From contig CAUBVH010000001.1 of assembly GCA_958439425.1 (NCBI GenBank), positions 124,001-188,000 on the forward strand: a stretch of DNA of 64,000 nucleotides, read 5' to 3'. This stretch comes from an uncultured Collinsella sp. (GTDB taxonomy: Bacteria > Actinomycetota > Coriobacteriia > Coriobacteriales > Coriobacteriaceae). The notes beneath the pieces are model-generated. The model worked only from the letters and a program-made list of their open reading frames with translations. It was not told the DNA's origin and searched no databases. Position 1 is the stretch's first letter. The number at the start of each line of letters is the position of its first letter. Positions 27,344 to 35,414 of this stretch are shown here, piece by piece. The position numbers and the translations under genes were made by a program.

Positions 27344-28528
27344 GTGGGCAAGGCTAAGGCTAAGGCGAAGAAAAAGACGACGGGGGCGCGGGCTAAGCGT
27401 GACCGTCGTCGGAAGCTTGCGACCGAAGCCCCCACGTCTGCCGAGGAGCTGTTGGCGAGCGTACCGGGGCTCGACGCGTTGCAGGATGTTCCGGCGTTCG
27501 ACGATCTGCCGGTCGATGCCGCCCAACGGGCAGCCTTCGATGATTTTTGCGCGCAAGCCGAGGAACCCGAGCAGATGCAGTTGGGCGCCGTGGTGCGCCT
27601 GGACCGCGGGTTTCCGCTGGTGGCGACTGCCACTGATACGTTCCGCGCCGAGCATGCCGTGGGGTTTGCCAAGTCGCGTGGCGAGGACGAGGTAATGCTG
27701 CCCGCCGTGGGCGACCGCGTGGCGGTGCGCCGTGCGCCCGGGCACGACATGGGCGTGATCGAGTGCGTCCTGCCGCGCCGTACGAGTTTTGAGCGCTGGC
27801 GCGGACGTGCTCGCGGTGAGCGTCAGGTGCTTTGCTCCAACGTGGACAGCGTGCTGATCGTGCAGGCGCTCGGTGCCGGCGAGGTGCTGCTCGACCGCGT
27901 GGCGCGCTCGCTGGTGCTGGCGCTCGATTGCGATGCCGAGCCGGTGGTGGTGCTCACCAAGGCCGACCGCTGCGAGGCCGAGGAGCTCGAGCGCGACCTG
28001 GATCGCGTGCATCGCTTGGTTGGCTCGGACGCGCGCGTGATCGTGACGTCTTCTGCCGAGGGCCGCGGCTTAGACGAAGTGCGCGCCTGCGTGCCCGCTG
28101 GGAGCTGTGCCATGATTTTGGGCGAGTCGGGTGCCGGCAAGTCGACGCTGCTCAACGCGCTGTTGGGCCACGACACCTTGGCTACCGGCGGTGTGCGCGA
28201 GCGCGATGACCAAGGTCGTCACACTACCGTCGCGCGTGTGATGGTGGCGCTGCCGGGCGACGCCGGCGTGATCGCCGATGCGCCGGGCCTGCGGAGCCTG
28301 CCGCTTGTGGGTCACGAACGGGGGTTGGCTCGCGCGTTTCCCGAGATCGTGGAGGCGTCGTGCGCGTGCCGGTTTGGTGATTGCACACACACCCATGAGC
28401 CGGGTTGCGCCGTTCGCGAGGCCGAGGACGCCGGGCAGATCGACGGCCTGCGTCTGGAAACGTTCCAAAACCTGGCGTCATCCATGCGCGTGAGTGCTCA
28501 AATGCTCGATCCCGATGTCCATCTGTAA
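27344..28528 (+). CDS. rsgA: Ribosome small-subunit-dependent GTPase RsgA
   Basis: RsgA is a circularly permuted GTPase that checks late 30S subunit assembly. In the 394 residues the OB-fold is followed by G4 (VVLTKADRC), G5 (TSSAEG), G1 (GESGAGKSTLLNALLG), the T-loop RHTTV and G3 (DAPGLRSLPL, where the usual form is DTPG). The C-terminal zinc knuckle CACRFGDCTHTHEPGC is intact. The GTG at 27344 has GGGAGG 5 bases upstream; earlier in-frame codons lie within the terminator region. A Lys/Ala-rich start of about 20 residues precedes the fold. Confidence 0.93.
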   Translation: MGKAKAKAKKKTTGARAKRDRRRKLATEAPTSAEELLASVPGLDALQDVPAFDDLPVDAAQRAAFDDFCAQAEEPEQMQLGAVVRLDRGFPLVATATDTFRAEHAVGFAKSRGEDEVMLPAVGDRVAVRRAPGHDMGVIECVLPRRTSFERWRGRARGERQVLCSNVDSVLIVQALGAGEVLLDRVARSLVLALDCDAEPVVVLTKADRCEAEELERDLDRVHRLVGSDARVIVTSSAEGRGLDEVRACVPAGSCAMILGESGAGKSTLLNALLGHDTLATGGVRERDDQGRHTTVARVMVALPGDAGVIADAPGLRSLPLVGHERGLARAFPEIVEASCACRFGDCTHTHEPGCAVREAEDAGQIDGLRLETFQNLASSMRVSAQMLDPDVHL

Positions 28529-28546
28529 TTGATTTTTCCTATGACT

Positions 28547-28580
28547 GCCGTCTCCCAACTGTTCGGGAGACGGCTTTTTT
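28547..28580 (+). terminator. Rho-independent terminator of rsgA
   Basis: Perfect 10-bp arms GCCGTCTCCC and GGGAGACGGC with an 8-base loop are followed by six Ts, 19 bases after the rsgA stop. Confidence 0.9.
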
Positions 28581-28618
28581 GCTGCGGAAAAGCCTCGAAA
28601 CATGCAGTTTGCTGACGT

Positions 28619-28683
28619 GCTGACCAAAACCTTGCCACGAGCTTGACGGGCTGGTCAGCTTTTGGTCAGCGATTGGTTTGACA
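28619..28683 (+). promoter_or_regulatory. Candidate control region of the Tad pilus operon
   Basis: A perfect 11-bp inverted repeat, GCTGACCAAAA (28619-28629) and TTTTGGTCAGC (28660-28670), has a further GCTGGTCAGC copy just inside its right arm. TTGACA at 28678-28683 is a consensus -35, but the spaced -10 (GATTGC) is poor, which suggests an activator or tight control. About 100 bases remain before cpaB with no other feature. Confidence 0.4.
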
Positions 28684-28780
28684 TCGAAAACCAAGATTGC
28701 GATTGCGCCGCTTTGCACTCTGACCGCCCAGACAATGGTGGTACGGGCATTCGCCCGGCACTGCCATGAGAGGAGCGGCC

Positions 28781-29440
28781 GTGAACAAGAGCAAGCGCAT
28801 CGCCATCAGTCTGGTCGCGGGCGTGCTCGCTGCTCTGCTCTGCATGGTTTACGGCTCATCGATCCGCTCACAAGCCGAACAGGTCCAGGCTGAGACCTTG
28901 GCCAAGTACGGTGGCGATCGCGTCGAGGTATGCGTCGCGGCGCGCGATATCGATGTGGGCGAGACCCTCGATGAGACCAATGTCATAACCCAGGAGTGGC
29001 TGACGAGTCTGCTGCCGCGTGACGCGGCGACCGAGCTGCGCCAGGTGCGCGGCGACGTGACGACTTCGCGTATTCCCAAAAACGCCGTGATCTGCAATGT
29101 CTACACCAAGGTCGAGAGCCGCAAGCTCGAGGTGCCTAAGGGCAAGGTCGCCGTTTCGGTGGCGGTCGATGCCGAGCACTCGGTCGGCGGTGCTACGGGC
29201 GTGGGCAGCTACGTGGATGTGTATGTGCAAAAAGACGGCGTGACCGATCGGCTGTGCGGCGCGTACGTGATCGATACCAGTGAGGATTCCGGTGCCACGC
29301 GCGAGGGCAAGATCGAATGGGTGACGCTGGCGGCTGACCCCGAAGACGTCAAGGAACTGCTGGGAGCCTCGGGCAAGGGAACGGTCAGCTTGACGATTCC
29401 CGCCACGGCGCGCGGCAAAAAGAGCGGAGGCGACGAGTGA
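28781..29440 (+). CDS. cpaB: Flp pilus assembly protein CpaB/RcpC-like (SAF domain)
   Basis: This 219-residue protein has an N-terminal membrane helix (about 6-24) and an SAF-like domain. The conserved parts are VEVCVAARDIDVGETLDETNV and later GDVTTSRIPKNAVICNVY, followed by the RcpC-type region. In Tad systems CpaB is an envelope-associated assembly factor. The GTG at 28781 was chosen because GAGAGGAG precedes it by 6 bases; an ATG five codons earlier overlaps that site. It is the first gene of the pilus operon and its TGA overlaps the next ATG. Confidence 0.82.
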   Translation: MNKSKRIAISLVAGVLAALLCMVYGSSIRSQAEQVQAETLAKYGGDRVEVCVAARDIDVGETLDETNVITQEWLTSLLPRDAATELRQVRGDVTTSRIPKNAVICNVYTKVESRKLEVPKGKVAVSVAVDAEHSVGGATGVGSYVDVYVQKDGVTDRLCGAYVIDTSEDSGATREGKIEWVTLAADPEDVKELLGASGKGTVSLTIPATARGKKSGGDE

Positions 29441-31089
29441 TGAAGGCGATCTGGCTTGCGTGCTGCGCGTGCGGCGATTACGGGCTGTTGCAGCGGGAAG
29501 TCGAGGGCCGTGATGCGGGTGCACAGGTGCTTCGCGTGGGTGACCTGGACGGGCTGGTTTCCATGGCGCGGGCGTTTCCGTCGCGCCGCGGGGCTGCCAT
29601 CATCGCGGCGTCTCTGTTTGATACCGAAGATGTGCGCAAGACTGTTGCGCGCCTGACGGCCGAAGGCCGCGTGAGTCGCGTGGTCGTGTTGATAGAAGCG
29701 CTCGATCCGTCGGATATCGAGGGGCTGTTTCGCGCGGGGGCGACCGAGGTCATCGCTGCGCACAGTATATGCGGCAACGGGCGTGCGGGCGAGGGAGCGG
29801 TTGATTCCGATCGGCGCATGACGATTGAGCCCGATGCTTTTGTTGATAGGGAACCCGGGGCGCCTCGCGCTACAAGAGGCCCGCGTGTTGATGATTATGG
29901 AAAAGCGGAAGCCGAGCATGGTCGGCGCCCCCGGAACCCCCTTGTATGCGATGACGCTGGAGGGCCGGCGCAGCATGCTGGCGACTCCCCGGCTGTAGAT
30001 ATGGGATACGTGCACGGCGTGAATCTGGTGGATGAACTCGACGAAGTTGAGGGCTTTGCCGGGTGCGGCGAGTTGTCGCTAATGCAGCATGAGCAGATTG
30101 CGCAGAACGAGCCTGCCTCGCAGACCGAACAAGCTGCCATGCCGGCTTGGACGCAGCGTGTGGTTGCGGCGGGGGAGACGGGGGCGCTGCCACCGACGCC
30201 CGCCCCGCCGCCTCCGATGCCGCCGGCAGACGCTGCCGCTCCGCCGCATCGAGCTCCGGTCATCTGCGCTATTTCGGGTTCGGGCGGTTGCGGCAAGTCG
30301 ACGATCGTTGCCGCCATGGCACACACATCGTCGCTGTTGGGCTTGCGTGCCGCCGTGCTCGACCTGGACCTGATGTTTGGAAACCTTTACGACTTGTTAG
30401 GCGTCGATGCTCCGCGCGATATGGCGGCACTTATCGAGCCGTCGGCGGCGGGCACGCTCACCGAGCCGGATATCGTAGCCACATCGATGCGCGTGGCGCC
30501 GGGCGTTACGCTCTGGGGTCCCGTCGCGGCGCCCGAGCAAGCCGAGCTCATGGCACGTCCGGTGGAGCTACTGCTTGATGTTCTGCGTCGCGAATCCGAC
30601 GTGGTCTTTATCGATACCTCGGTCTTTTGGGGCGACGCCGTGGCGGCTGCGGTGGCGGCGAGCGACCGTTGCCTGGTCGTTGGCGATGCGGCGGTGTCGT
30701 CCGCGGCATCGGCATCGCGCGTCATTGAACTGGCAGGTCGAGTAGGTGTGCCGCGCACGCGCATGAGCGCCGTGTTCAACCGGTTCGGTGCGCGCGGGGC
30801 AGACGAGGACGTCGCCATGCGCTTTGAGATTGCCTGTGCGTTGGGCTCCAAGATTCGTATCGCCGATGGCGGGCAGGATCTCGCCGCGCTCATGGCGTTT
30901 GGGCGCGCTGACGAGGCAGTGGGGCAGACCAGCGCTTTTGCGACTAGCGTGCGCGAGGCCACGCGCGAGATGCTCGTGGAACTGGGGTGCGCCGTCGGCC
31001 CTTGGAGCGATATGGTCGCCGACCGTGCAACGCGCACCGAACGCCCGCGTATCCGCCTTCCCTGGTCGCGCGAGGGTGATCAGCGATGA
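29440..31089 (+). CDS. tadZ: Tad pilus localisation ATPase TadZ/CpaE-like
   Basis: This 549-residue MinD/ParA-like ATPase is thought to place the pilus machine. An N-terminal receiver-like part (about 1-110) leads to a long Pro/Glu-rich linker (about 115-275). The ATPase core follows, with a P-loop ISGSGGCGKSTIVAAMA, the AVLDLDLMFGNLYDLLGVD block and VFIDTSVFWGDAV. The first Lys of the deviant Walker A (KGGxGK) is Ser here, which is unusual for MinD-like proteins. The start overlaps the cpaB stop and the end overlaps tadA, so expression is coupled. Confidence 0.82.
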   Translation: MKAIWLACCACGDYGLLQREVEGRDAGAQVLRVGDLDGLVSMARAFPSRRGAAIIAASLFDTEDVRKTVARLTAEGRVSRVVVLIEALDPSDIEGLFRAGATEVIAAHSICGNGRAGEGAVDSDRRMTIEPDAFVDREPGAPRATRGPRVDDYGKAEAEHGRRPRNPLVCDDAGGPAQHAGDSPAVDMGYVHGVNLVDELDEVEGFAGCGELSLMQHEQIAQNEPASQTEQAAMPAWTQRVVAAGETGALPPTPAPPPPMPPADAAAPPHRAPVICAISGSGGCGKSTIVAAMAHTSSLLGLRAAVLDLDLMFGNLYDLLGVDAPRDMAALIEPSAAGTLTEPDIVATSMRVAPGVTLWGPVAAPEQAELMARPVELLLDVLRRESDVVFIDTSVFWGDAVAAAVAASDRCLVVGDAAVSSAASASRVIELAGRVGVPRTRMSAVFNRFGARGADEDVAMRFEIACALGSKIRIADGGQDLAALMAFGRADEAVGQTSAFATSVREATREMLVELGCAVGPWSDMVADRATRTERPRIRLPWSREGDQR

Positions 31090-32414
31090 GCCTGCAAACG
31101 AGGATTAAGGCTGCTGGCGCTGCGGCGGCGGCAGCGCCTGTGGATGCGGGGCGTCGCCGCGCCGTGAAACGACGCACCAAGCGCGCCGTGATGGACCGCA
31201 TGGGTTACGACGAAGTGGCGCGTATCAGCGCCTATATCGACCCGGCACTTGCCCGCTCGGAATTGCGTCCCGCGGTGGAGGCGGCGCTCAATGTTGAGGA
31301 GCCGACCGATCTCGCGACGCCCGAGCGCGAGACCATCATCGACGAGATTTTGGATGACGTGGTGGGCTTGGGGCCGTTGCAGCCGCTCATCGAGGACGAC
31401 ACCGTTACCGAGATCATGATCAACGGCTGCTGCTCGGCTTTCTTTGAACGCGGCGGCGTCTTGTACCCCATCGAGCATGCGTTTGAGGACGACGAGCAGA
31501 TCCGTGTGCTCATCGACCGTATCATCTCGCCGCTGGGCAGGCGCATCGACGAGCGCAGCCCCATCGTCAACGCCCGCCTCAAAACGGGCTATCGCGTCAA
31601 CGCGGTGATTCCGCCTGTGGCGATTGACGGACCGATTCTCACCATCCGAAAGTTCTCGGACCGTATCTGCTCGCTGGACGAGCTCGTGGGGTTGGGATCG
31701 CTGCCGCTTTGGTATGCGCAGCTGCTGTCGTGTGCGGTGTCGCTGCGACAGGACCTAGCGGTTGCGGGAGGCACGGGATCTGGTAAGACCACCCTGCTCA
31801 ACGTGTTGTCATGTGAGATTTCCACCGGCGAGCGCATCGTGACGATCGAGGACTCTGCCGAGCTCAAGTTTGCGCATCATCCGCACGTGGTGCGCCTAGA
31901 GGCGCGCGAGGCTTCAATTGAGGGCGAGGGCGCGGTGACGATCCGCGACCTGGTAACTAATGCCCTACGCATGCGCCCCGACCGCATCGTGGTGGGCGAG
32001 GTGCGCGGTGCCGAGTGCTGCGACATGTTGCAGGCCATGAACACGGGCCACGACGGGTCGCTCACCACACTTCATGCGGGTTCAGAGCAGGAGACCGTGG
32101 TGCGTCTGACGTTGCTTGCACGTTATGGCATCGATCTGCCGAGCGAGCTCATCGAGGAGCAGATTGCCATGGCGCTCGACGGCATCGTGATGTCCGAGCG
32201 CCACGCCGATGGCAGGCGTTTCGTCTCCTCGTATTCGGGGGTGCGACGCGCCGCATCGGGTGGCGTAGAGCTCGAGCGCTATGTGACGTTCGATGCCGCC
32301 GAGCGCACCTGGACGCTTGACCGCGAGCCGCCGTTTATCGCAGAAGGCCTGCGGTCGGGGACGCTCACACAAGAGGAGGTGGACGAATGGAGATCACTGT
32401 GCCCCTCGTCGTAG
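31086..32414 (+). CDS. tadA: Tad pilus secretion ATPase TadA/CpaF
   Basis: TadA is the hexameric ATPase that drives Flp pilus assembly. The 442 residues contain the N-terminal domain motif DDTVTEIMINGC, the Walker A GGTGSGKTTLLN (about 228), the Asp box IVTIEDSAELKF, the Walker B RPDRIVVGEVRGAE and the His box GHDGSLTTLHAGS. All key residues of the type II/IV secretion ATPase family are present. It overlaps tadZ by 4 bases and tadB by 28 bases. Confidence 0.94.
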   Translation: MSLQTRIKAAGAAAAAAPVDAGRRRAVKRRTKRAVMDRMGYDEVARISAYIDPALARSELRPAVEAALNVEEPTDLATPERETIIDEILDDVVGLGPLQPLIEDDTVTEIMINGCCSAFFERGGVLYPIEHAFEDDEQIRVLIDRIISPLGRRIDERSPIVNARLKTGYRVNAVIPPVAIDGPILTIRKFSDRICSLDELVGLGSLPLWYAQLLSCAVSLRQDLAVAGGTGSGKTTLLNVLSCEISTGERIVTIEDSAELKFAHHPHVVRLEAREASIEGEGAVTIRDLVTNALRMRPDRIVVGEVRGAECCDMLQAMNTGHDGSLTTLHAGSEQETVVRLTLLARYGIDLPSELIEEQIAMALDGIVMSERHADGRRFVSSYSGVRRAASGGVELERYVTFDAAERTWTLDREPPFIAEGLRSGTLTQEEVDEWRSLCPSS

Positions 32415-33313
32415 GGGGCTTGGCAGGGCTTTCTGTCGCGACGGCGTGCGGGGCGGAACCTCGTGTGCCGCAGGTACCGCTGGCGGAGCTGGCACGTCAG
32501 GCGCTCGAGATGGTGGCAGAGAAGCTGCCGCGTGAGCTGGTGGAAAACGATCTGCTGAAAAAGATCGCCCGTTCGTGGGCATCGCTGGCTCCGGCGCATC
32601 GCCTTGGCCTCGTGATCGAAGATGCTTCGGGACGTTTGGCGTTTCTGCTGCTATCGAGCGGTGTCTGCTGCGTTTTACTAACGATGGTGTCGTTATCGCC
32701 CCTCGGATTTGCCTTGGGACTTGTTGCTCCGTTTGCCGTTGGTGCCGCTCGGGATGGCTTTGAGAGCCGGCGCGAGCAACACGATGCAGAAGAGGCAATG
32801 CCCGAGGCGTTTACCGCACTTTCCATGTCGCTTGCCTCGGGACATTCGCTGGCCCAGGGCATGCGCTTTGTGGGCGCTCATGCGCAAGAGCCAGTGCATA
32901 CCGAGTTTTTGCGGGCGGCGGCGGCGATCGATTGCGGCATCTCGGCGACCGACGCGCTCGATGACTTGCTCGTGCGTATCGACGCCCCCGGTCTTTCGCT
33001 TGTGACCTTGGCGCTTAAGGTGTCTCAGCGCACCGGCGCTCCGCTTGCCGACTTACTGTCCGAGGCGTCGAGCATGGTGGGGGAGCGCATTGAGCTCAAG
33101 CGCCGCCTGGATGTTAAGACGTCGCAGGCTCGCATGTCTGCGCATATGGTCGCGGCGATGCCGGCGGGCATGTGCGCGGTGTTGGCGCTGCTTTCGGCAG
33201 ATTTTCGTCGCGGTCTTGCGACGCCTGCCGGCGCGGGCGCTGTGGTGCTGGGTCTTGCCCTCAACGCCGTTGCCCTGGTGGTTATCCGGCGCATTATGCG
33301 GGTGGAGCTATGA
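32387..33313 (+). CDS. tadB: Tad pilus inner-membrane platform protein TadB
   Basis: This 308-residue protein has a type II secretion F domain. After an amphipathic start (about 25-65) there are hydrophobic helices at about 80-120 and 250-300. Between them lies the cytoplasmic F domain, with EEAMPEAFTALSMSLASGHSLAQGM and a second repeat near SLVTLALKVSQRTGAPLADLL. The partner platform gene tadC follows with a 4-base overlap. GAGGAGG precedes the ATG, inside the end of tadA. Confidence 0.9.
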   Translation: MEITVPLVVGGLAGLSVATACGAEPRVPQVPLAELARQALEMVAEKLPRELVENDLLKKIARSWASLAPAHRLGLVIEDASGRLAFLLLSSGVCCVLLTMVSLSPLGFALGLVAPFAVGAARDGFESRREQHDAEEAMPEAFTALSMSLASGHSLAQGMRFVGAHAQEPVHTEFLRAAAAIDCGISATDALDDLLVRIDAPGLSLVTLALKVSQRTGAPLADLLSEASSMVGERIELKRRLDVKTSQARMSAHMVAAMPAGMCAVLALLSADFRRGLATPAGAGAVVLGLALNAVALVVIRRIMRVEL

Positions 33314-33951
33314 GCGCCCCGGTTGCAGTTGCGGCTTGCCTGTGCGCCCTGAGTGTATTTGTCGCGACGGGTTTGGATCGGGCGGATGCACGCAAGATCG
33401 CAGGGGCCTGCATGCGCGAGGCGGTGCTGGTCGCTGCCGCGGGTCGCTCGGTGGTCGATGCTCTGACCGCGCGAGTGAAGGGCGCGGTTGGAGCGGGCGG
33501 CCCGGCGCGAGTGTCGCTCGGCGAAGTGTCCGAGATGATCGATGTTGTGCGCTTGGGTCTTTCGGCCGGTCTTTCGTTTGATGCGGCGCTTGAGATTTTC
33601 TGCGCCAACCGCCGGTCAGTGCTGGCTCTTCGCCTTGAACGCGCCTGTATGGCGTGGCAGGTGGGCGTGGGCACGCGTGAGGACGAGTTGTTGGCCGCCG
33701 CGCGCGACCTGGACGTGCGAGCGCTCGAGACCTTTGCCATCACGGTGGGGCAGGCGCTCGCCCTGGGTGCCCCACTTGCCGAGACGCTGGCCGCTCAAAG
33801 TCGCGAGATCCGTGCGGCTCATCGCGCCGCGGTCGAGCGCGAGATCGAGCGTGCACCCGTCAAGCTGCTGATTCCCACCGGCACGCTCATCTTGCCGGCG
33901 TTGCTTCTGTCCATATTGGGCCCGCTGCTGGGAGCAGGCGGGATGATGTAG
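33310..33951 (+). CDS. tadC: Tad pilus platform protein TadC (short form)
   Basis: This 213-residue protein has the T2SF signature: SEMIDVVRLGLSAGLSFDAALEIF, then ETFAITVGQALALGAPLAETLAAQS, and a C-terminal helix (VKLLIPTGTLILPALLLSIL). It is shorter than typical TadC (about 290-320), mainly because the N-terminal membrane part is reduced to one helix. The ATG at 33310 overlaps the tadB TGA (ATGA); earlier codons in this frame lie within tadB. Confidence 0.85.
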   Translation: MSAPVAVAACLCALSVFVATGLDRADARKIAGACMREAVLVAAAGRSVVDALTARVKGAVGAGGPARVSLGEVSEMIDVVRLGLSAGLSFDAALEIFCANRRSVLALRLERACMAWQVGVGTREDELLAAARDLDVRALETFAITVGQALALGAPLAETLAAQSREIRAAHRAAVEREIERAPVKLLIPTGTLILPALLLSILGPLLGAGGMM

Positions 33952-33961
33952 GGAGGAATAC

Positions 33962-34195
33962 ATGAACACGATGACTGACGCTGCTGGCAAGGTCCAGGGC
34001 TGGGCGTTTTGCCGGGCGGCACATGTTCGTCAGCGCGCCAAGGAACTATTGCAGGAGGAGAGTGCACAGGGTACCACTGAGTATGCCATCTTGGTCGGCG
34101 TGCTCGTGGTGATCGCGATTATCGCCATCGTCGCATTTAAGGGCAAGGTCCAAGATCTATGGAACGCTATCAGCGAGGGCATCAACAGCCTGTAG
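33962..34195 (+). CDS. flp: Flp-type major pilin
   Basis: This 77-residue protein has a 34-residue hydrophilic leader, the class III prepilin motif AQGTTEYA and one long hydrophobic helix (ILVGVLVVIAIIAIVAF), then a short tail. Glu at position +5 after the predicted A|Q cleavage, followed by Tyr, fits Flp pilins. The leader is longer than usual (Flp leaders are often 15-30 residues). GGAGG lies 6 bases before the ATG. The prepilin peptidase needed for processing is not in this operon. Confidence 0.9.
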   Translation: MNTMTDAAGKVQGWAFCRAAHVRQRAKELLQEESAQGTTEYAILVGVLVVIAIIAIVAFKGKVQDLWNAISEGINSL

Positions 34196-34722
34196 AGGGC
34201 GAGCGCCCCATCGGGGTGCTGCTGGTGTTTGCTTGCCTGACCGTGGCGATAGCGGCGGTGCTTTGGGGGCTTAACGCCGCGCGGCAGCAGCGTCCTGGGA
34301 CCGCCTCCGATTTGGGCTCAGATTCGGCGGTGGCGTCTCAAAAAGATGAGATGCGAGATGCGGACGATTCGGATGTCGCTGTCACGGCGCAAACCTTTCT
34401 GCGGACGCTCGACAAGCGGTCTGGCACTGCGACGGATTCGCCTGAGGGCAACGCGATTGCGGTCCGGCTTGCATGGTCCGAGGACCGACCGATGACCGAA
34501 GCGGCGGCGGATATGCTGCGTGCCTATCGCGAGGTACCCACGGCGCAACTTGCTCTGAGCGGCTATCTCGACATCAAGGGAAACGTGTGGGGCGCCATCG
34601 TGCGCGACGAACGCGGCTGGGTCGATATGGTGACGGTTGCTGCGGATACTGGCGATGCTTCGTGTCGTCTGCGCGCCGTGCGCCTGGTCCCGCAAACAAT
34701 AAGCTCAAAGGAGGGGTCGTGA
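34159..34722 (+). CDS. Unknown membrane-anchored protein of the Tad operon
   Basis: This frame of up to 187 residues has one hydrophobic helix near the start (PIGVLLVFACLTVAIAAVLWGL) and a soluble region with no recognised domain. As drawn it overlaps flp by 37 bases. A GTG at 34216 inside the helix is an alternative, so the start is uncertain. It sits between the pilin and a small pseudopilin gene, which suggests a pilus-associated function. The exported part is rich in Asp, Ala and Ser. Confidence 0.6.
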   Translation: MERYQRGHQQPVEGERPIGVLLVFACLTVAIAAVLWGLNAARQQRPGTASDLGSDSAVASQKDEMRDADDSDVAVTAQTFLRTLDKRSGTATDSPEGNAIAVRLAWSEDRPMTEAAADMLRAYREVPTAQLALSGYLDIKGNVWGAIVRDERGWVDMVTVAADTGDASCRLRAVRLVPQTISSKEGS

Positions 34723-34723
34723 A

Positions 34724-34942
34724 ATGCATGGCGTTCTGCGTGAGGAGGTTGCCCAAGCGACTGTGGAATACGCCATCGTCACGGTGGCGCTGTTATCGAT
34801 CGTGTTGGCGATTGCGGGGCTTTGGCGTGCTGGCACCGATGGGCGCTTGGCGGCGCTGGTCGAGCGGGCGGCGTCTCACGGCGTCACCTCGACATCGGTT
34901 GTCGACGCTGCTGCGGGTGCTGAGGACATCGCGCTGTATTGA
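34724..34942 (+). CDS. Small TadE/Flp-like pseudopilin
   Basis: This 72-residue protein has a short leader ending in EEVAQATVEYAIV, the same A|Q-A-T-V-E prepilin motif as its neighbours, then a hydrophobic helix (about 15-35) and a short soluble tail. An excellent AAAGGAGGGG ribosome-binding site precedes the ATG. It may be a second pilin or a minor pseudopilin that starts assembly. Confidence 0.8.
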   Translation: MHGVLREEVAQATVEYAIVTVALLSIVLAIAGLWRAGTDGRLAALVERAASHGVTSTSVVDAAAGAEDIALY

Positions 34943-35414
34943 TATCGCGCGCGAGGACCGGGCGCAGTCTACGGTCGAGGCCGCTTTTTTGCTGCCGACG
35001 TTTCTGACGCTCATCCTTCTCGCACTGCAACCGGTGTGTCTGCTCTATACGCGCGCGGTCATGGAGTCTGCCGCCGCCGAGACCGCGCGGCTCATGACCA
35101 CGACGACGGCGGAGGACGACGATCTTAAGGAGTTCACCCGCCGCCGACTTGCCGCAGTGCCCAACGTTTCGATCTTTCATGCCGGCGGGCCGTTGTCGTG
35201 GGATATCGAGCTTGGCCGGGTCGGTGCGGGTGGCGCCTCGTCCGTGTCCGTTTCCGGCGAGGTCAAGCCGTTGCCTGTGATCGGTGCGTTTGTGCAGGCT
35301 ATGGGTGGTACCGCCGAGGGCGGCTACGTTGAGCTCAAGGTCGATGTCTCGTATCAATCGCGTCCCGAATGGCTGGAGGGAGATTATGATTCGTGGATTG
35401 CTGCATGGGATTAA
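34917..35414 (+). CDS. tadE: TadE-like pseudopilin
   Basis: The protein carries EDRAQSTVEAAFLLPTFLTLILLAL, a classic TadE prepilin motif with Glu at +5 and the PTFL/LLP helix. A periplasmic-type region of about 125 residues follows. The start is uncertain: I placed it at a GTG (34917) overlapping the previous gene by 26 bases. Upstream codons in this frame lie deep in other genes, and no ATG is available closer. TadE proteins act as minor pilins. Confidence 0.75.
   Translation: MLRTSRCIDIAREDRAQSTVEAAFLLPTFLTLILLALQPVCLLYTRAVMESAAAETARLMTTTTAEDDDLKEFTRRRLAAVPNVSIFHAGGPLSWDIELGRVGAGGASSVSVSGEVKPLPVIGAFVQAMGGTAEGGYVELKVDVSYQSRPEWLEGDYDSWIAAWD

Noticed and set aside
34473..34916. Long N-terminal extension of the TadE-like protein
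   Set aside because: It runs through two other genes in a different frame and has Arg/Gly-rich, shadow-like composition; the prepilin leader should be short.
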